Positions 13,644 through 64,000 of a DNA stretch of 64,000 nt are shown one piece after another. The stretch's first letter is position 1. Each line of letters starts with the position of its first letter. Position numbers and translations under genes: made by a program. A model generated the notes under the pieces. It searched no databases. It saw only the letters and a list, made by a program, of their open reading frames with translations, and was not told the origin of the DNA. This DNA is from Pyrocephalus nanus (lineage: Eukaryota > Chordata > Aves > Passeriformes > Tyrannidae). The stretch lies in the NCBI GenBank assembly GCA_038380795.1, contig CM076268.1:29769501-29833500 (forward strand). The letters run 5' to 3'.

Positions 13644-16600
13644 TTCCAGATATTTTTGGTGTGGACCTACCAATTTCCAACTCTTATCATTTGTTTCCAG
13701 TGGTGACAGATGAAAGCCATGAATGCTCAATGAGAATTTTACGCCTTTTTTTTCGCATTCAGAGATAATTTATGTAAGTAGAAGATACAATGAGGATACT
13801 AAATTAAGTGTGTCTATGTGTGTATAAATAAAATTGGTTTGTTACCCATTTGCCAGCATTTTGGCTCAGCTGCAGAAGTATCATAACTGCTTTAAAATTG
13901 ATTAGACAATTTAACTTGAAATTTAACTCTGGCTATGGCAGAGAGAGATAAGCCTGCGAGGATAAAACATTCATCTCGCAGTTCTCCAGCTGATCTCGGC
14001 AAGGCTGATGTGTTGTGTTTATTCTTTGGCTTTGAAGAAATTTAAAGTCTTGTGCTTCCAGCGTGACCTGTGAGCACATGAGTGGTCTTTGACTCGTTGT
14101 TAAATGGGTCAAAAATGACTGGGCCTTTCTACTGGGTTTCTGTTAAAACAGGGGTGTTCCTGCAGCGCACAGAGATGATGTTCCTTGGGGATTTTTGGCA
14201 GGGAAGACCAGGTTTGTTGGACTATTAGCTCTTCTATATTTTTCTGCCCAAAAAAGACCCAAAAGGAGTGTTTTTTCTGCTCCCACAGTGACTTCCAGTG
14301 TTGAAGCCACATGAATGTGCAAAATGAAGTGGCCATTTTAACAGGAAGCTGGTCTATTTTAATTTGGTATGAAGCTGTTCAGGGCAACATTTCCTATGCT
14401 ATTCTCAATTTTTTTTCTGTACTGTGGTGCTTCATCAAAGAAAGATCAATTTAGCCTCAGTGAAGTGCCAAAGTGACTAACATGAAAGCAGACAGTTCTA
14501 TGGCCTTCTCCACCTATTTTCACATCCATAACAGCAGTAACTCCCTTTCAGATGGTGTTTTGGAGTGCTTTAGGGCAAGCATGTGCTGGTTTTGAGTAAG
14601 TTCAGCTGCTATTTCTGATTTAGTAGACATCCCATTTCCTGATGTTGATCTAATCTTTAAATTGATCCTTGAAGTGGATGTGCTTTTCAGTATGAAAACC
14701 AATTCAAAATATTCACCAAAGTACAAGTAGAAAAAAGGCAAGGTACAATATATTACAGTCAGTTTTTTGAGCTCCATATCGCTTATATTTCACTTCTTAG
14801 CACACACCTGAGGTCTCCAGTTTTAACCAGCAGGTAAATTCTAAGCAGCCTTTTTAGGAGACAGCATTTTTACTTGGATTTGTTGACAATATCATCACAC
14901 CCCACTTGAACCCTCACTTTATTAGCAGACAGTAGTATTTTCTCAAGCACCTGACTTCCAAATTTGGCTACAAGTTACCTTTCTGCTATTGAAAATTCTG
15001 CCAATTGTTGCTCATTTTTCATATCATGGATAATTGTACATTGTAGTAGTTGTAAAGCTGTTCTAATAGTGATAAATTCTTAAGAGTTTTATGTCATATT
15101 CCAGTCCATCTCAGGACAGAGCTTGTTCCTAACACTGAAAAGCAGTAGTTTTTGCAGGACCCAGACTGTGAGTTAGAACTTAAGCATTAGAACAGAATGC
15201 TTCTTCAAAGAGTCTTGGTGGTCTGAGTGAATGCTGTCTGGGTTCCCTGGCTGGTCACTGGCGTGTTTGGTTCCCAGGACCTGTCAGAACTAAGAGAGAA
15301 AGAGCTTTTTATGCTCTGTCCTTTTTTAACTCATTCCTGTGCAATGGTACATCAATTACTATTCAAGCCTCAACATTTACCAATAATATTGAATCAGTGT
15401 CCTCCTTATTAATACTGTATGCATCATTATCAGCTTCCCTGCCTGTCAACTCAGTGGATTTTGACATTCAGGGCTACACAAATATGTATCAAAATATATC
15501 ACAGATATTCTACACAGAAGGGGAATGGGAGTATGGTTATGATTGTGAGGTATTTTACTTTCTCATTTCATATTGTGTTTGTATTTCAAAATCTGTAATT
15601 ATTTTTTTTCATCTTTTGAAGAGCTTTAAAGATTTCAGGGAAGTATTTATTTTGGATTTTGTTCTAGCACAAAAAAGGGACAGTTTAGCACTTAGTAATG
15701 GAAGTGGTTTCTTTTTCTTGAACTTACAGTATTGCTAAAAAACTACCTGGAGATTTTCTTCTAGACATTTACTTAATTTAGTTGCTTCCTAACCAAATAA
15801 ATTAAAAGGCTTGAGAGTGCAGACATCTAAAGATGCAGATACTAATTCCAAGCATTGTACAGAAAGCAATACCTATTTACAGAAGCAGTTTTGCTCTTTG
15901 CCACTGGTGTTCTCCAAAACCTTTTCTCATCTCTGGTACTTTTTGTCAGTGGTCATTGCTGCTTTGCAAATGTCTCCTGAAGCTTAAACCACCTCGGTTG
16001 TTTGTACCATGGCCAAGGCCCTCGGTGTTGGGTATAGAAGCTCACTTTAAGTTGCACACTAATGTATTGTGGACATGCATGGCTTGGATTTCCTCATTTC
16101 ATGTCTGTGCAGGTCTTTATTCGGTCCTCAGTGTGCTGGGATCTGAGCCTGTCCAGCTCTCCAGGTCTGAGAACCTCAGCAGCAACACTGACTACAGAGC
16201 CTCACTCTTGGAAGAGCAATCATATGTGGCCTTTCAAGTGTCCCTGCCAGAGCTTTCGGTGACTTTTCCAATACAAATTGCTTGCAAAAGAAAGCAGTGC
16301 CATTTTCTTCCTGCTGCCTTTCTGAAATCTCATGTTGGGAAAAGCACTTACCGTGTCTTTCCTGCGAGGGGAAAGCTTTCAGTAATGACTGGCATTTCTG
16401 AGCCTGTTGCAGCCAGTGCAGCTCTTGAAAATGTCATTGTGTATGGCACAAACAGGGGGGCATTTTGAGCAAGGCCCTGCACTATCTGACTATGGTATCA
16501 GGTGAGAAGGAAAAAAAACCCCACAACAATAGGATGTTCAAAGAATAGACAACCTGTTGGATGTAAATGCTTGAAACGTAACAAAAATAGAGAAGTGGTT

Positions 16601-17972
16601 TTATTGGTCCTTGAAATTTTCAGTAAAATTACATTATTCAGAACACTAGCTGGAGATCTATGAATTTTGCAGGCTCTGTGATTGAATTTCACGTATCTGT
16701 GAGGAGAATTTGGGACAATCAGGCCAACCTTAATATTCCTGCATTGAGGTGTTGGAATAATTCTTTGACAGCGTATGTTGAGAGGTTGAAATGTTCCTAA
16801 GGTTTTCCAAGTAGAATTTTTATTTTTATTACTGACCAAACACCTTCTGAGTTCATTTTTTTTGTCATCTTTTTTACTAGTTATGATAGAACTATAAATA
16901 CTGTCTTTTTCTATAATTAAATGTGACCATGAATAATTCTGACAATGTGCTGCCTCACATCTCTGCATGAGCTTCCCATCTTCCTCATCTGGCCAGAATT
17001 TGGGAGCTTTCCCCTCTTTCTTACACATACGTTAGTCTTGGTTTTTTTCTCCTTTAATTCTATTTGTTCTTACCTATCTTACCTTGATTTTTATTTTTTT
17101 ATTTTCTGTTTCTTTACTCATTCTCTTACATCATCATCTAGATTTTTTCCTTTTTACCCAGTAATTTTTTTATATTTCTGCCATTTTTTTTCTTGCTTGT
17201 TCACATTTGACTTAATCTTACATAAGTGCAAGAACACCTAATGTTTCTGAGTTTTAATGTTCACAGAATGCTGAACTATAAGGTTGCCTTGGGAACTAAG
17301 GGAAGACCTAAATTTAGAACCTGTGATGCTTTTTGGGGTCAATGGTCATTTGTTCATCTTACCACATGCACTTACAGAAATTAGAAAAAAAGCGCTTCCC
17401 ACGAAACTGCAGGGTCTCAGCTGAGCAAATAGAAAGAATAAAGACCAGAAAATGAAGTTTATGTGTATGTCCCTTTTGCTGGGGCTCAATAAATTGATCA
17501 ATGTTAATTGTTTCATTTCAAAGGCGCTGGTGTTTTATATTTATGTATCCTTATGTGCACATACATACACCATCTCTAAACCTTGAGGAGATTGGGTTTG
17601 CTTTGTGCTTGAAAAATGATGATGATTTCTGTTTGCGTTTGTTTCTCTGACAGATATGGATAGGGCCATGATGTTACCTGTGGACATTGCTGGCATCTTA
17701 ACTAAACATTTGTAGATGTTTTGTATTCTCAGCCTGCAAACTCACATAGCTGTGATGCCAGCCAGTCCATGCAGCCTGTTCACACCTTAGTAGTGCTTAT
17801 TCACCTGAGGAATTTCATCCCTTTCCAATATTTTCCATCCCTGGCATCAAGACTTGCATAATTGTACCCCCTAGCTGCTGCTGAGTACCACCCATGAGCC
17901 CGTGTGAAAGGCTCTTCATCACAGAGATGTGATGAACTGCAACACACAAAACAGTTATCAAACAGGTCCTGA

Positions 17973-27335
<9,363 letters not shown>

Positions 27336-27629
27336 AACTTCCCTCGTTCCTTAGGAGCCTTCCAGCCTCTGTTGCCCATGTCCATAGTCAGACGTTTCTG
27401 TCGGAAGCATGCACATGCCGCTGTCACCAAAAGCAAACACGAGTCTTCAAAATCTCCAATAGCGTTCTTAGTATTTCTTCTCTCCCTCTTTCCCTTCTGT
27501 TCCCCCGATGCTTTAAATGATTAGAAGTCCTGGGTTTCTTTCTGGCAACCATTTATCCCTAGATGCTGCAAAAATTGTTTTCTGTTTCTTGCCAAACATA
27601 ACAAAATCCTATATAAACTGCTTTAGCAA

Positions 27630-27635
27630 AATAAA
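27630..27635 (+). terminator. PHYHIPL: Proximal PHYHIPL poly(A) signal AATAAA
   Basis: This is the first exact AATAAA on the coding strand after the PHYHIPL stop, about 295 nt downstream. It would give a short 3' UTR. Confidence 0.5.
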
Positions 27636-27788
27636 AATAACGGCTTATAAATGGTGTTTAAATATGCATTCATTTTAACTACTGAACAAGTACTGGGATA
27701 ACTCTGAACAGCATGAAAGGTTGTAATTGCAGCATGATTTGAATTTCAGAGCCTAGAGATGTCAGCAATTCCAACGTGTTGTTTGACA

Positions 27789-27808
27789 GTGTTATTTATG
27801 TTATTTAT
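27789..27808 (+). promoter_or_regulatory. PHYHIPL: Possible AU-rich element in PHYHIPL 3' UTR
   Basis: Two ATTTA pentamers occur close together (gttatttatgttatttat). They would be in the 3' UTR only if the second poly(A) signal is used. Such pentamers are common by chance in AT-rich DNA. Confidence 0.25.
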
Positions 27809-27844
27809 ATTAGCTAACTGAAAACAGAAACTGTGTCTCGACAT

Positions 27845-27850
27845 AATAAA
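27845..27850 (+). terminator. PHYHIPL: Second PHYHIPL poly(A) signal AATAAA
   Basis: An exact AATAAA is followed about 22 nt later by a T/G-rich stretch (tttgtactgttgt), the usual arrangement for a cleavage site. It faces a - strand AATAAA 16 bases away. Confidence 0.5.
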
Positions 27851-27866
27851 TATAATAGAAAAATAT

Positions 27867-27872
27867 TTTATT
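27867..27872 (-). terminator. FAM13C: Candidate FAM13C poly(A) signal AATAAA
   Basis: TTTATT on the + strand is AATAAA on the FAM13C strand. I saw no exact AATAAA on that strand between the stop at 29638 and here, so using it gives a 3' UTR of about 1.8 kb. Upstream ATTAAA variants could be used instead. Confidence 0.45.
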
Positions 27873-29637
27873 TGTACTGTTGTATAAAATATTATACAAT
27901 CATATAGAATATATAGATTACATTTTAATATCAATTGTATACATATGTCATTAAATCATTTTCCCTTATCAAAGATGTAGTTTGTAAACTTCAAATAGCT
28001 CTGTATCTGTTCCTGTTGCTCTCAATGACTTTAATTAAAACAGATTTATGAAGACCATTTCTGATTCATAAAAGTTAAGTTATAAATTATTAAGTCAGTA
28101 CACTGAAACAACAAACATCTCTGAAATAAAAAATTCCTTTTTTAGTGTTCATATTTTTTCCTCCAAGCTACTTGAAGATGTGTCCATCTTCCAAATCATG
28201 CCATTACACGCAAGATAAGTACAAACATGGTTGGTACATAATAGGCTTTATAAAATCAAAATCTTCTTACCAAGATAGAAAACAGATTGCTTATACTGTG
28301 TGGTCAATACAAAATGACAGTTAAAACAAAACACTAAACATGATTCAACTTATTCAAGTCCCTTTTTCTTTCTTTAATGAATTCTTCCCTCCTTTATGTC
28401 TGGGATAGGTATTTCCCACAATCCCTGCTTTTCATTTCTAATACAAAACCTGCTGATAATCCTTCAGTTAACAGTCCACTTTTCACACCAATGGTCTATC
28501 ACAAAGAGTGACAAAATCTCCTTAATATTACAAAGTGTGGTGCTCTGAAAGTTAAGAAATACACATAATTCCAATGGAAAAATAACTTTTTATAATCTTA
28601 TTTTCAGTAAACAAGAAGTCTAGCGGTCCTCATCAGATAACTGTGACACTCACTTATATACCATGTACTTTATCTATCCAAAATATCTTAGCATAATGCA
28701 ATAATCTAGTCCTGTTTTAATATATATATATGTGGCAATTTATAACACAAGAAGTACTTCAATATTCTACAAAGTGCATGCATCTAAACGAGCTTTGGTA
28801 GTCAGAAAAGCGAATGTTGTAGCGTCAGGCAAAACAAAGTGCAAAGTTTCATACAGAAATCAAAATTAGCATGTAGTTAGTTGATCTATTTTGCTGAGTT
28901 TTAAGTTCTGTGAGCCAGGTCCTGTGAACTCGTGAAAAGGACAGCAGCCGGTACATTTGTTCTCTCTCTCTTCCCAGTAACCTCTATTTCATTTCCCCAA
29001 GAACTTTCTCTTATCTCTAAAAAGCCAATAGTTCCATTTGTCCCTCATGTTCTGTCCTTTTTTTGTTTTTGCATAAGCAGCATCACTTTGCTCTACTCCC
29101 TGGCACTGTTTTTTTTCCTATGCACCTTTCTTTGAAGCTACTGGAATTGAATGGCAACTCTGTCTTGAAAGCCCAGAGTATGTTCTGAGTTTTTCCTTCA
29201 TAACCAGCACATTGAGAGCTGACATTAACAGTTAACTCCAGTGCATGTTAATTCTGGAAACAAACGTGTGGCACATTATCATGTACTAAGATGTACCAAA
29301 AACCTGGAGAGCATTTCCTCACGCTTTTAGAGCGGGTCAAACTGAGGATCTACAATACTTCAGTGTCCTTTTCATTTCCTAACATTCTCACAGTGCACTT
29401 CAAGGCTTTTTCAAAAGGAAAAATATATACTATAGTCCACTCACCCGTGCTTAATATTCTTGCATATTGCTGTCCTCTCTCATCCCAGCTATTATAATTG
29501 GTAAAGTGCATCAAAAATCTCAGTGTGTCAAATAATTGTGCAGCAGACCAAGACCTGTAAAATTACTTTATCTTTTTCATTACTTGGTTGTTTGTTTTTT
29601 TTTTGCTAGAGAACAATATCACAGCATTGCATTCACT

Positions 29638-57700
<28,063 letters not shown>

Positions 57701-60700
57701 CTACAAAACAAAATAAGAATTTTCACTCAATAGATTGCTTATCTGTGCTGCAAACATGTCAAACTTTTTATCATGTCTGTACATAAGTTATAAGTTCCAA
57801 AATAAATTATGTTATTAAAACAAACAAACAAACAAGCAAAAACTTTTCTGTGAAAGTTAGATCTGTATTTTGTACCTCATTCAAAATAGCTGTGATTTTA
57901 CTGGAATTCTAACTAATATATTTAAATTGTGAATGAAGTCCTGCAAAACTAGGACTTTACAATGTGGGTTTATTTTGTCAGGCAGAAGAAGTTCTACAGA
58001 GGCATGATCAGTTCAGTGTCCCAGTGAGCTAATAGGATTAAAGCCAAGAAAAATCTCAAAGATATGCCTAAATCTAAGCACAATTTGTCCCATGTGCTTT
58101 AAATCAGGAAAAAAAGCTTTCCTGTATCAGAGACATAAAGAATAAATCTTCCCATAATTAAATTTGCTGGCATTTCATTCTTCCCATCTTCAGTTTTCTT
58201 CTTAACCTCTGTTTTCAACATTTTCAAAGACCCCAGTGCCTGGAAATCCTGTGAGAGAGATGTCCACATTTTCACGTGAGTGTCACTTTGCAGCCATCAG
58301 AGATGTCCATACCTTTGGTTTTCTTTCAGTGTATTGCTGCTTCTCCACATGGAAACAGGAAAGGGGGCTGGCAAGGGGGAAATCTCTTCCCTCTGGCTGA
58401 GGCTAATAAAGCACAAAACCCAGATTCCTTTGGACAAAACAGTTCATAATTTTACGTGCTCAGAGTCATCCCAGCAAAAACAAATAGCTGTAAAGATCTC
58501 TAGAGACCTCAAAACCAGTACAGACAGATTCATAGATCTTTGTTGCAGTTCTTTGTGGATTTATGAGACATTTAAAGACTGAAACGATGTATATGCCACC
58601 TTCCTTGTCAGAACAGGCGCACTTGGTAGCTACACCAAGGGGAACAATCACTTGCTTCCAAACAGGATCCAAGGTGTGCAATTCACATAGTAACAAAAAT
58701 GAGTCATTTTGGGGAGGGTTCAAGTAGCACTAGAATCTGAGATCTCACAGCCCAGCCAGCCTGCACCTCCCTCAGGTACACAGTACAGGATCAGATGTGA
58801 GTGATTTCTGACAACACTTGAGAGCAGCAGGGTGCCTTGGCTGACTGCTGAACAAGCACCTATCTACAACCCTACACAGCTCTCCACATACAGATTCTTT
58901 TGCTGCCATCTTTCCTGAAAATGAATAGCAAACGTCTCCATAGTGTGAAGAGAAGGGAAGGAAAACGAAATCACAGATGCAAAAAGGTGGATGCCTAACA
59001 ACCGAACCCCTGCTCTTAGCCAGCGGGGAGGACAGTGTGAGACAGCAGAAGGGAGTTAAAGAAAAGATGAGGAAAACTGGGAGCAGCAAAAGGACTAATT
59101 TAATGAGAAAGAGTGAAGTATTTGTTGTTTGCTTTAATAACATGTAAGGAGGGAGCTGCAAGATTACAAACAGCTGAAGAGCTGATTCACTAATGAAAAA
59201 ATGTTTAGAGTGATTTATTGCATTGAACTAGAGCTAGACATGAAGGAAAGGATGAAAAGGATGTCAGATTCAAACATTTCTGGTATTTATTTGGATAGCT
59301 CCTTTCAGGTGCATAACACAGCAAATGTGAAATCTCCTTAAAAAAGGAAAAATAAAATAAAACAAAACAAAAAACCAAACCAAACCTAAATTCCAGCAGC
59401 AGTTCATACAGACACTATATGAAGTTCTACATGATTCACAGCTGTATCACTCATGAGTCTTGCACCCTGGAGATTAAAAGGTTTACAGCAGCCATGAAGT
59501 ACCACCTGTCTCTCATCCAGGTTGATGCTCTTGTCTGCTGTTTTGGGAGTGCATTTAGTCCTGCATTTTACTGTTTCTTTTTCACTAAAAATACTGGAGT
59601 ACGATGCTCTTAGTTGTGTGTTCTTTGGATTCTGGAGATACTGAAATCGTTAGGGTGAGTGACCATTTTTGTGAGAAGAGCATTTACATGAACAGCGTGT
59701 GCTGAGCTGATCTTACTCCAGAGATTTTTGGTGGGGTGCTTTTTTCTTTTCACCAAGACTAATTGCTCTGCCAGGCAAATGCAAGTTTTCTGATTGTCAC
59801 CAGGCAACAGAGGGCTTACAATTTAATGACTATGGGTTGGATTTTACTCTCATTAAAAGTCAATCACAAAATATCCATTAACTTCAAAAGCAGCAGGAAC
59901 AAGCCCTAATTTTCCATCTGTGCTGAGTACATTAAAATTATTTCAGGCCTTAGCTAAAATTTTGAATAATTGCAGGCACCCTTATTTTGTATAATTTACA
60001 TCATGTAAAATAATGAAAATGGAATTGTCTCTGTGTCTCCTACTCAACTATATGTTATGTGGTCCTTTACAAAACATGAAAGGCCTCGTCTCTCACCCTC
60101 CCTTACAGACTCTGGCTTTGGCAGAATTATCCTGTTCTCCATGACAGAGATGGCAAAGATGCAATAAGTAATATGTACATTTGAAGCTTGTGGACTTAAC
60201 ACACACACAGAAAAGTCTAAATATTAATTATCATAACAGAGCTCCTACCAGACTTCAAGGGGAAGATCAATTTGCACGAGCAGTGTGCTGTTTGAAAAAC
60301 AGACCAGAATATGTGAATTTTTAAATTATGCATGACATCACTTCTAAATTTGCATAAAATTCAAATAAAACCACATTATTTTAAAAGCTAGGCAAAACGT
60401 TTGAAGATAACCTAAGCAAATTCACATCACACTTCCTAGATGGAACCCAAAAAGGAGCATTGTATTCTGTAAATTGCAATTTACCCCAGTCCAGCTCTGG
60501 ATCACAGTAGCCCCATCCTCAGCTGAGTTATGTGTTGATGCACCACAATGCCACACGTGCTCAGTGTCTTGGCGCTGGTGATGCCAGGATAACCACAAAG
60601 TATTCTGTGGGACGAAACTCCTTCTCCAGTTTCACTGTCAGTGTATCCTGGCCCAGCACTCCTTCCCTGTCTCCAGTCTAGGAATCAGTTCTACCCTTCC

Positions 60701-63700
60701 CACCTTTAGGGTGTCCCCCAAGGGTAACAGCGTCTCGGTGCCGTGCCAGGGGACTGATCCAGCCCATCCACAGGTCACATCACACAAGTTCACAGAAAGG
60801 CAGAACCCACAGCCAGCACATCTCAGCACAGGGAAAACAAAAAAGGTCATTTCTGAGACCTCCACAAACGGCAAAAAGCATTCTGAAATCCAAACACCTT
60901 CACCCAGGGCTGCAGGTGGGTGCTTCAAAAGCATGCCTTTGACTCCTTAGAAAGCAGTGCAGAACTGCAGCAGGCTTTGGGGTGAACATAAAGAGAGAAA
61001 AATGAGAGGAAAAAACGCCATCAATGGCCCAAGGCTACTCCCTGGGCAATCCCTGAATGATGGAATAAGCACTCAGACAGAGAGCCAGCGTAGCACTGCC
61101 TGTCTCATCAATCACAGCCCTTATGTAACGCAGCCAGCACTTGTTTTTCTTACTATGAAAGCCTCTCACACTCACCAGGAGCAGTTCTTGCTTGAGCTAC
61201 TTTGCTATTCTTTTCTTGCTCCTCTATCCTCTCCCCCTCCCCACTTGTTTTTTTTTTTTTTTCTTTAGCTGTACTGCAGCCCAAAAGCTTGCTCAGAGAA
61301 TTTTCCATGCCTGGGTACATGCCTGAAACCATAAACACCAGTATTTTAATAACAAGATTTCGGAAGAACCTGTTTTTAGGAACTGGTCAGTTATTTCCCA
61401 GCTTTCTCCCCGCTCACTTGGCTGCCTGTACAGGTGAGGGGATGTAGCCTCACAAGCTCTGCCTCGCCCATGCAGGTCTGCCATATGGCACAGGGACATC
61501 AGCACTTCTGCTCCCTCCTACTCATCCCTGAGTTGTAGCTGTTCATGAGAAAGCCTGGAAACCAAAGGAGTTCCAGCCTGAACCGCTCTCTCAAAAGTTA
61601 CTTGCCTTGAAAACTTAAATACCAAAAGCCTTGCTAGAGCCTGACCTCCCTTGGGGGATCAGAGAAGCCCTGGGAGACTGGCTGAACCAGGACAGCCCAA
61701 GGCTACTGGCATTTCCAGTTTCCCTGGAGAATAGACATAGGTCTGACAACAACTGCCACCCTACAGCCTCTGCAGAAATTAGGGACCAATCCAGGGACCA
61801 GCTGAGTCCTGTTAAGTGAAACCACTCCATTCTCATTTTATTTGGGGAATGGGAAAGATGGGGAACTTTCAGGGATTTTTCTTTGGCAGAAAACCCCGAA
61901 GTGTAGTTCCCATGCTGAGATGAAATGCAGCCTTCTCTGAAGCACTGACCTTCCCACTGCCTGAGAGTGCCTTGTTAAAGGCAGCTGAAGGAAACACCAC
62001 CCTCTGTTCAGGTAACTGCACACGGCTTGCAATCCACACCAGTTTTGCTGATTGCCTTTGAGAAGGCAATTGGCAGGAGCAGCTTTTTGTAATCATATGT
62101 ATTGTTCCATACTGGCTTTCCTACTCTCTGCTAAGAAAAGGCAATTCTCTTTATTTGTTCCCAGGACCTGCAATATAACTTCTGTCCATCAAAGGTGCAA
62201 ATTATATTACTCTCTTATGCAAACCCAGATACACACAATGACCAGAGCAGCATTCACTGTAATCACTGGAAATAGTATTAGAAATTCATGTTCTGGGAAT
62301 AAAATGTAAAGGTTTCCTTCTATGCAGATGGCATTCCATATACTAAATTGATCCTGATGTTCATGAATCATGCACGATAAACACCTCCTGAATTTGAAAT
62401 CCTTGATTCATAGGCCAAGTACAGCTTAGCCAAGAAAAAGACAGAATTGCCTATTCTTCTCACTGCAATCCTCTTCACCAAGTGTATCCTTCCATTTCCC
62501 TCAAATCCCACAAAACCTTTCCTTTACTGTTTTGGTGGTTTTCATAAAATGAAAGTACTCCCTCAAAAAAATGATCCACGCATATACTCTTGTAAGTCGT
62601 ATTTTTGTGGATTGCTGCTCTTACATTGCCTGTTCTTCTCTGTCACATTTTTGTTTATGAGCATCCCTTGATAGATTACCCTGAATTTAAATTTCTCTGC
62701 TTAATGGGGACTGAACTGAAAAGTTTTTCATATCTCAGTAGTTTTAATCCATATTTAAATAAATTAAAACTACCCTGTTTTTAGCTGCCCCACACTCACC
62801 GGAACAGATTTCTTAATAAGCTCCATACAGTTCAGAGGTGTTTACACCTTTAGACTCCAATGAGACCAATGACAGAGCTATATCAGTCTGCAGAAGCTAA
62901 GTTAAAGCACAAGTAACAGCAAGCTGCACTAGGAACAATCAACCTTACTTCTTCCTATGAGAGAGAAATAAATCCTTTTCATATCCTCCACACATACATC
63001 TGATACACCGATAAAGCCTGCCCAGGGTCACCTCTGCAGCAGTGTACCCACCTCCTCCTAAACACCAGAGAGCTTTCAGTCTATGAGTCAGGCAGATAAA
63101 GTGTTCCAGAACATGGGTAATTTTACCAGTAACATTCCAAAAAACAGTGGAAGAGAGTGAAATTCAATTTTTGGGGGGGGTAGCAGATGTGCTCTGTCCA
63201 AATCCAGCTACGATTGCTGGCAGCTGCCAAACCTGAATACTTAACCTTTGCCATGTCCACAGCAGAGAAGGCAGAAGGGAAGGCAAGACGTCATTCCCTG
63301 GCAGCAGTGTCCCAGCCTGTTGCACGAGTCGGTGCTGTGATCCCGGTGCAGCAGCCAGGGACCCATGTGAGCCGAGACAGGGGCGTTTCACTGCTGGGGC
63401 CCTGCCAAAGCTGCCTGACAGCAGAGGGATGGGGCAAACTGGTGGTGGCCCTTCAGGTGAGTCACTGACACAGTGACCCCCAAACTGAAAGTGGTAACTC
63501 CAGCATATGTAATTCAAAGTCCCCCGCCCCAGCTGGGTGGTGGGAGTGTCTTTTCCAAGGACAGTTAAGGCAGTTAAAGTAAATAAAGTGTGTGTGTGAT
63601 GCCAGGATCATGTATTAATGCTTGTTTGCTCCATGTTTAAAGTTCTTTATTTGAGAGTAAAGTCACCTACCTTTTTTTGTTTGTTTGTTTTTGGTTTTGT

Positions 63701-64000
63701 AGTATAATCAAACTAAAACGTGGACAGGGTTGAGATTTGATCACTGTGCTTTCACAGCGCTTAGGGTGGTAAATCCAGGTACCATTATTTAACAGATTTA
63801 GCCCTTGTGGAAAGCAGGCTTTCTAAGGAGATATCCTGGTGTTAAGCAGTAATAAACAGCATAGTGAACAATGGTTTAATACCAAACAAACTCAAAATGC
63901 CAAACTGTTGAAGAGGATAGGGGAACTTTGCTGTGGTTACTGTTGTTTCATGCACACTCTAGTCTGGTTCTTATCTATTTTCCTTGCATCACATTCCTTT
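57701..64000 (-). other. FAM13C: Presumed FAM13C intron upstream of the first visible exon
   Basis: The remaining N-terminal coding exons should lie on this side, but no segment matching the family N-terminus with usable splice sites was found. The stretch shows an (AAAC)n run (57817-57840), a T run (61248-61262) and a G run (63173-63180). An unrecognised, poorly conserved exon cannot be excluded. Confidence 0.6.
57817..57840. repeat. (AAAC)n microsatellite
   Basis: About five AAAC-type units, the last one changed, upstream of the first visible FAM13C exon. Confidence 0.85.

Larger units (their letters stand above)
27336..29637. other. Convergent 3' UTR region between PHYHIPL and FAM13C
   Basis: This gap between the two stop codons is about 2.3 kb and markedly AT-rich. 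On the + strand AATAAA occurs at 27630-27635 and 27845-27850. On the - strand the first exact AATAAA downstream of the FAM13C stop that I found is at 27872-27867, with ATTAAA variants at 28721-28716, 28378-28373, 28035-28030 and 27929-27924. No coding exon is seen. The exact transcript ends cannot be told from sequence alone. Confidence 0.75.

Noticed and set aside
16498..17028. 176-codon - strand open frame
   Set aside because: Low-complexity, intronic, no recognised domain and no splice or promoter context. Treated as chance.
61153..62096. Several 60-80 codon frames on both strands near 61-62 kb, considered as upstream FAM13C exons
   Set aside because: None resembles the FAM13C N-terminus and none has a donor in the phase needed to join the exon at 57700.

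Overview
The window is vertebrate nuclear DNA, almost certainly from a bird. The evidence is a pair of vertebrate genes split by long GT-AG introns, generally AT-rich intronic DNA with very little repeat content, no Alu, L1 or B1/B2-like sequence, and a remnant with the 3' end typical of the avian/reptilian CR1 LINE near 24.61-24.68 kb. I cannot name the species from this sequence alone.

Two genes face each other tail to tail. On the + strand are the last four coding exons of PHYHIPL (18004-27335; 341 residues visible). About 35 N-terminal residues lie in an upstream first exon that I cannot find here, so positions 1-18003 are most simply PHYHIPL intron 1. On the - strand are the last twelve coding exons of FAM13C (57700 down to 29638; 508 complete codons plus a partial first codon). 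Its N-terminal exons lie beyond 57.7 kb and I could not find them in the rest of the window, so 57701-64000 is read as FAM13C intron. The two stop codons are about 2.3 kb apart. That AT-rich gap holds both 3' UTRs and a facing pair of AATAAA signals only 16 bases apart.

Every exon was placed by reading frame, a GT/AG boundary on both sides, matching splice phase between successive exons, and family protein sequence. PHYHIPL gives a fibronectin type III domain followed by the PHYHIP-family C-terminal domain. FAM13C gives the family's central and C-terminal conserved blocks. Neighbouring PHYHIPL and FAM13C in this orientation matches the arrangement known in mammals (human 10q21), so this is a conserved syntenic block. 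The two proteins are not known to work together.

The introns hold homopolymer and simple-repeat tracts, one CR1 scrap, a CpG-rich patch at 8.5-8.7 kb and several stretches dense in TAAT/ATTA homeodomain-type sites that may be conserved enhancers. I found no tRNA, rRNA, CRISPR array, provirus, intact transposon or gene cluster, and nothing that supports a previously undescribed biological system. The points most worth checking are the compact convergent poly(A) region, the 84-nt in-frame cassette exon of FAM13C, the possible alternative promoter at 8.5 kb and the candidate enhancers.
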